A stretch of DNA of 10,116 bases. Origin: GWF2-43-63 sp964559205 (GTDB taxonomy: Bacteria > Bacteroidota > Bacteroidia > Bacteroidales > DTU049). The stretch is from contig CAZLHV010000119.1 of assembly GCA_964559205.1 (NCBI GenBank), positions 1 through 10,116 of the forward strand, given 5' to 3'. The notes under the pieces are model-generated. The model made no database searches and was not told the DNA's origin. It saw only the letters and a program-made list of their open reading frames with translations. Position numbers and translations under genes: made by a program. Shown here piece by piece: positions 7,713 through 10,116 of this stretch (the stretch's first letter is position 1; each line of letters opens with the position of its first letter).

Positions 7713-7714
7713 TA

Positions 7715-8278
7715 ATGAATCAGTACAGAAGCGTGGAATACACCGACATGCACCGTGAGCTCATCGAACGTTGTCGCCGAGGCGAGCGCAATGCTTTTCG
7801 CGAAGTATACCGATTGTATTCCAAAGCCATGTATAATATAGCTTTACGCATGACAGGACTTGCCCATATTGCCGAAGATGTTGTTCAGGAAGCTTTTACA
7901 GACGCTTTCACCGGACTATCAGCTTTCCGAAACGAAAGCACCTTTGGGGCATGGCTGAAAAGAATTGTGATCTACAAAAGCTACGATTTTCTGAACAGCA
8001 AAAGCCATGATGTGGGTTTTCTCGAAGATGCCGACTTGCCCGATGTAGCCGCAGAAGATAGCGGATTTGATGAAGAGGAAGTGGCGCTTCAGGTTTCCAG
8101 AATCAAACAGGCAGTGAATCAATTGCCCGGGGGAAGCAGAACAGTGTTAACGTTGTATCTTTTCGAAGGATATGACCATGAAGAAATCGGACAGATACTG
8201 GGCATCTCGGAATCGACTTCGAAAACCCAGTACATGAGGGCAAAACAAAAGGTAAGAGATTTACTCACGCAGCAATGA
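7715..8278 (+). CDS. ECF-type RNA polymerase sigma factor
   Basis: This is an alternative sigma factor of 187 residues that directs RNA polymerase to a dedicated promoter set. Region 2 spans about 27-96 and includes the core-binding and -10-melting helices (AEDVVQEAFTDAF, then STFGAWLKRI). An acidic linker follows at 104-123. Region 4 lies at 132-185 and carries the helix-turn-helix HEEIGQILGISESTSKTQYM that reads the -35 element. Regions 1 and 3 are absent, as in the ECF class. The next two genes follow at 7 and 1 bases, so the three are almost surely co-transcribed, and the neighbour is the likely anti-sigma factor. The start is uncertain: TTG at 7709, ATG at 7715 or ATG at 7748, where the well-conserved part begins (MHRELIERC). 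I use 7715 because the extension looks coding; the weak promoter nearby would favour 7748. Confidence 0.92.
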   Translation: MNQYRSVEYTDMHRELIERCRRGERNAFREVYRLYSKAMYNIALRMTGLAHIAEDVVQEAFTDAFTGLSAFRNESTFGAWLKRIVIYKSYDFLNSKSHDVGFLEDADLPDVAAEDSGFDEEEVALQVSRIKQAVNQLPGGSRTVLTLYLFEGYDHEEIGQILGISESTSKTQYMRAKQKVRDLLTQQ

Positions 8279-8285
8279 ACCGAAT

Positions 8286-8918
8286 ATGAAAGACAAACTG
8301 GAACAATTCATTCAAAACAACCGGTCTCTTTTTGACGAAGAAGGTCCATCGGTTTCAAGTTGGGACAGGATTGAACAAAATCTGCCATCAACACGAAAAC
8401 GATTTGCCCTTCATCCGCTGGCATATGCTGCGTCCTTGCTGGTTTTTGCCGCTGCGGGATGGATTGCAGCCACCCAACTTAACACCCAGGGGACATCAGG
8501 GCAGTTGGTATCACAGTCAAAGCGAAGCAAGATTGGGCTTCCACAACAGGTCATCGTCCGGGATACAATTCGCATTGCTACGTCACAGGCAAGCAAACAG
8601 TCGCTTCAAACTGGAATCACGCCCGTTGTTCCCGATGTGTTGGATGAAATCACCCTTCACTATCGCACACAAATTATTGAACGCAAATCAAAGCTATATG
8701 AAATGGCTGCAGGGAACGACGACATTCTTTCACAGGTGGATGAGGAAATTGCCCTCATGGACACCCTCAATGTACAAACACGCCGAAATCTGAGTTCAGG
8801 ACTGAATTCCGGTCTTGTCATCGAAGAACTCATCCAAAACTACCGTCAAAGCATCGATATTCTCGACATGATGCTTGAGCAAGTTAACGAAGAATACGCA
8901 CTTTCAAAAAACGAATAA
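8286..8918 (+). CDS. Single-pass membrane protein, probable anti-sigma factor
   Basis: This 210-residue protein is probably the membrane partner that sequesters the sigma factor. Residues 1-38 are a short cytosolic segment with the pattern LEQFIQNNRSLFDEEGPS...WDRIEQNL, which resembles the N-terminus of anti-sigma-like proteins next to ECF sigma genes in Bacteroidota. One transmembrane helix lies at about 44-64. The extracytoplasmic part (65-210) has a low-complexity linker to about 115 and then a helical, charged domain (116-205) with coiled-coil character. It lacks the HxxxCxxC zinc motif of ZAS-type anti-sigma factors and the FecR domain of TonB-linked ones. The gene starts 7 bases after the sigma stop. 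Function rests on position and topology, not on a recognised domain. A structural role in the envelope is the alternative. Confidence 0.75.
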   Translation: MKDKLEQFIQNNRSLFDEEGPSVSSWDRIEQNLPSTRKRFALHPLAYAASLLVFAAAGWIAATQLNTQGTSGQLVSQSKRSKIGLPQQVIVRDTIRIATSQASKQSLQTGITPVVPDVLDEITLHYRTQIIERKSKLYEMAAGNDDILSQVDEEIALMDTLNVQTRRNLSSGLNSGLVIEELIQNYRQSIDILDMMLEQVNEEYALSKNE

Positions 8919-8919
8919 C

Positions 8920-9987
8920 ATGAAAACATGGATATTAGCCATGATGATCCTGTCTGCATATAGCGGATTGTCGCAAACTTTCACTGTTTCGGAACAAGTC
9001 AGCCGGAGTTTTGTCACTGGCACAAATACTGAGGTAAGCCTGACCACCAAATATTCTCGAATTGTCATTGAGCCTTCGCCCGATGACTCACTGAGAATTA
9101 GTGTGGGAATTTCAGTCACTGATAAAAACCAAACAGAAGCGCAGGAACAACTCGATGAAATTGACATCCTGTTTAGCCAGACCGGGTATTTGATTCAGGC
9201 TGTAACGGTTTTTAACGGTAACCCCAATGATTTTCGCACCGATGTGAAACTGTTTGCAGGAAGTGTGTTCAACACATCGAAAAGCGTCAGCATCACCTTT
9301 CATATTCAAATCCCTGACCATTTGTCATTAAGCATCAGCAATGCCTATGGAAGCCTGCTCATGCCAGATTACGCTGGATCACTGAGGCTCAACCTCGACG
9401 GAAGTGATTTCAGCGCCGGCAAATTAATTGGGAAATCTACCCTTAACATTTCGGGAAGCAAGGCTCAGTGCAGGTATATCGCCGACGGCATCATCACGAG
9501 CGACATGACTGAATGGACCATTGATAGTGCAGGAAACGTGTTTTGTGATTCAAGAGGTTCACAGTTTTCGATCCGCCATGCAGATGTTTTCACCATAGAC
9601 TCGCGACGGGACAAATGGGTCATTGGACAGGTGGGTCAACTAAGCGGCTCGGGCAATTTCAGCAGCTTTTCGGTCAGTCTTCTCCTTAATGATATCAATT
9701 TGAAAACTTTCTATGGAAATGCTTCTGTACTGAATACCGACACAAGTTTTCACAGCATCAATCTTATTTCGAGCTATACCGACATCAGCCTGGCCCTTCC
9801 TGCAGGTCATGTACCAGCTCTTCAATGCGATGTCCGCAAAACCAGGGTGCTTTTCCCTGCAAGAATGGAACTGAAAACCGATACAATCGACAGCAAAACA
9901 AGCCAGTTCCGATATTATAATGCCATATCAGGCGGAAATTCATTCATCAACCTCAACCTGACAGGCGGAAGCATGAACATGTTTTAA
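8920..9987 (+). CDS. Exported DUF4097-like beta-rich protein of the sigma cassette
   Basis: This protein of 355 residues starts with a signal peptide (1-19, cleavage after GLSQ or nearby). The rest is a run of short beta-strands separated by turns rich in S, G, N and D, with repeated patterns such as LSISNAYGSLLMPDYAGSL (136-154), LRLNLDGSDFSAGKL and STLNISGSKAQCRY. This is the right-handed, stacked-strand look of DUF4097 / putative adhesin proteins that often end sigma / anti-sigma operons in Bacteroidota. There is no T9SS tail, no lipobox and no transmembrane segment after the signal, so it should be periplasmic or loosely outer-membrane associated. Two cysteines (194, 209) lie near each other; a third is at 303. 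ATG at 8920 is used because the signal peptide starts there, one base after the upstream stop. A TTG at 8875 would add 15 residues ahead of it. Its molecular role is unknown. Confidence 0.8.
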   Translation: MKTWILAMMILSAYSGLSQTFTVSEQVSRSFVTGTNTEVSLTTKYSRIVIEPSPDDSLRISVGISVTDKNQTEAQEQLDEIDILFSQTGYLIQAVTVFNGNPNDFRTDVKLFAGSVFNTSKSVSITFHIQIPDHLSLSISNAYGSLLMPDYAGSLRLNLDGSDFSAGKLIGKSTLNISGSKAQCRYIADGIITSDMTEWTIDSAGNVFCDSRGSQFSIRHADVFTIDSRRDKWVIGQVGQLSGSGNFSSFSVSLLLNDINLKTFYGNASVLNTDTSFHSINLISSYTDISLALPAGHVPALQCDVRKTRVLFPARMELKTDTIDSKTSQFRYYNAISGGNSFINLNLTGGSMNMF

Positions 9988-9997
9988 CAAGCAATCA

Positions 9998-10116
9998 TCA
10001 GGCGCCCAACAACTCCTTTACAATCTGCGATACGATGGCATTATCGGCCTGACCTGCAAACTGCTTTGCTGCAAGTCCCATCACTTTGCCCATGTCTTTC
10101 ATCCCTGAGGCACCTG
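9998..10116 (-). CDS. C-terminus of a YqeY/GatB-like domain protein (partial)
   Basis: Only the last 38 residues and the stop codon are in the window; the gene continues beyond base 10116. The tail contains GMKDMGKVMGLAAKQFAGQA and ends IVSQIVKELLGA. This is the characteristic end of YqeY proteins, small (about 150 residues) soluble proteins whose domain also ends the GatB subunit of the tRNA amidotransferase, where it contacts tRNA. The free-standing protein has no firmly established role to my knowledge. A GatB C-terminus cannot be ruled out from so short a piece, but the VKELL ending and Met-rich GKVMG segment fit YqeY better. It converges with the DUF4097-like gene, 10 bases apart, with no visible terminator between them. 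Confidence 0.8.
   Translation of the reverse strand, partial: GASGMKDMGKVMGLAAKQFAGQADNAIVSQIVKELLGA

Larger units (their letters stand above)
7397..7714. other. Divergent intergenic region between manC and the ECF sigma gene
   Basis: This is about 318 AT-rich bases without a gene, serving as promoter region for two divergent transcripts. Besides the two predicted promoters it holds a pair of direct ACCTTTA repeats (7434-7440 and 7451-7457, 17 bases apart), the near-palindrome CCTTTATATAAGG (7452-7464), a distant inverted pair GTCGTCT / AGACGAC (7499-7505, 7584-7590) and the 8-base palindrome TTCCGGAA (7694-7701). Any could be an operator. None is strong alone, and I see no riboswitch-like fold. 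Confidence 0.5.

Noticed and set aside
8332..8793. 153-residue open frame on the plus strand
   Set aside because: Out-of-frame shadow within the anti-sigma-like gene, which has a membrane helix and is tightly coupled to its neighbours.

Overview
The window looks like a chromosomal segment from a member of the Bacteroidota. Three things point there. One gene encodes a C-terminal type IX secretion (T9SS) sorting domain. Several gene starts are preceded by the Bacteroidota-type promoter (TTTG-like -33, TAnnTTTG -7), with no convincing Shine-Dalgarno sequences. The sigma / membrane anti-sigma / exported beta-protein cassette is also of a kind common in that phylum. I see no phage, insertion sequence, CRISPR, tRNA or rRNA signature. 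The genes have similar base composition and nothing suggests recent transfer.

Layout. 1-247: non-coding leader with a promoter almost touching the first start codon. 248-1861 (+): exported protein with seven propeller-like repeats and a T9SS tail. 2032-3045 (+): dihydroorotate-dehydrogenase-like flavoprotein that lacks the usual active-site cysteine segment. Facing it on the minus strand is a compact run of three genes transcribed from about 7405 down to 3127: a mannose-1-phosphate guanylyltransferase (7396-6305), a membrane-anchored J-domain protein (6291-5545) and a MutS2 ATPase (5520-3127). The gaps are only 13 and 24 bases, so they are probably one operon. A divergent regulatory gap of about 318 bases (7397-7714) separates this operon from a plus-strand run: an ECF sigma factor (7715-8278), a single-pass membrane protein likely to be its anti-sigma factor (8286-8918) and an exported DUF4097-like beta-rich protein (8920-9987), with gaps of 7 and 1 bases. 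The last 119 bases hold the C-terminus of a YqeY/GatB-like protein on the minus strand, ending 10 bases from the DUF4097-like gene.

How the genes fit together. The plus-strand trio reads as a signalling unit: the sigma factor is held by its membrane partner, which has a sizeable extracytoplasmic domain that could sense envelope state, and the third product is an exported protein that could be sensor, effector or target. The minus-strand operon joins GDP-mannose supply for glycans with two quality-control proteins: the J-protein should recruit Hsp70 to the membrane, and MutS2, by its DLR-type Smr domain, is a candidate collided-ribosome splitting factor rather than an mRNA nuclease. This joint role is inference from gene order.

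Most of the window is recognisable core and envelope biology. The points most worth a second look are the missing active-site segment in the DHOD-like protein, the Smr variant of MutS2, the extracytoplasmic domain of the anti-sigma-like protein, the ectodomain of the J-protein, and the promoter positions that fix or constrain start codons.
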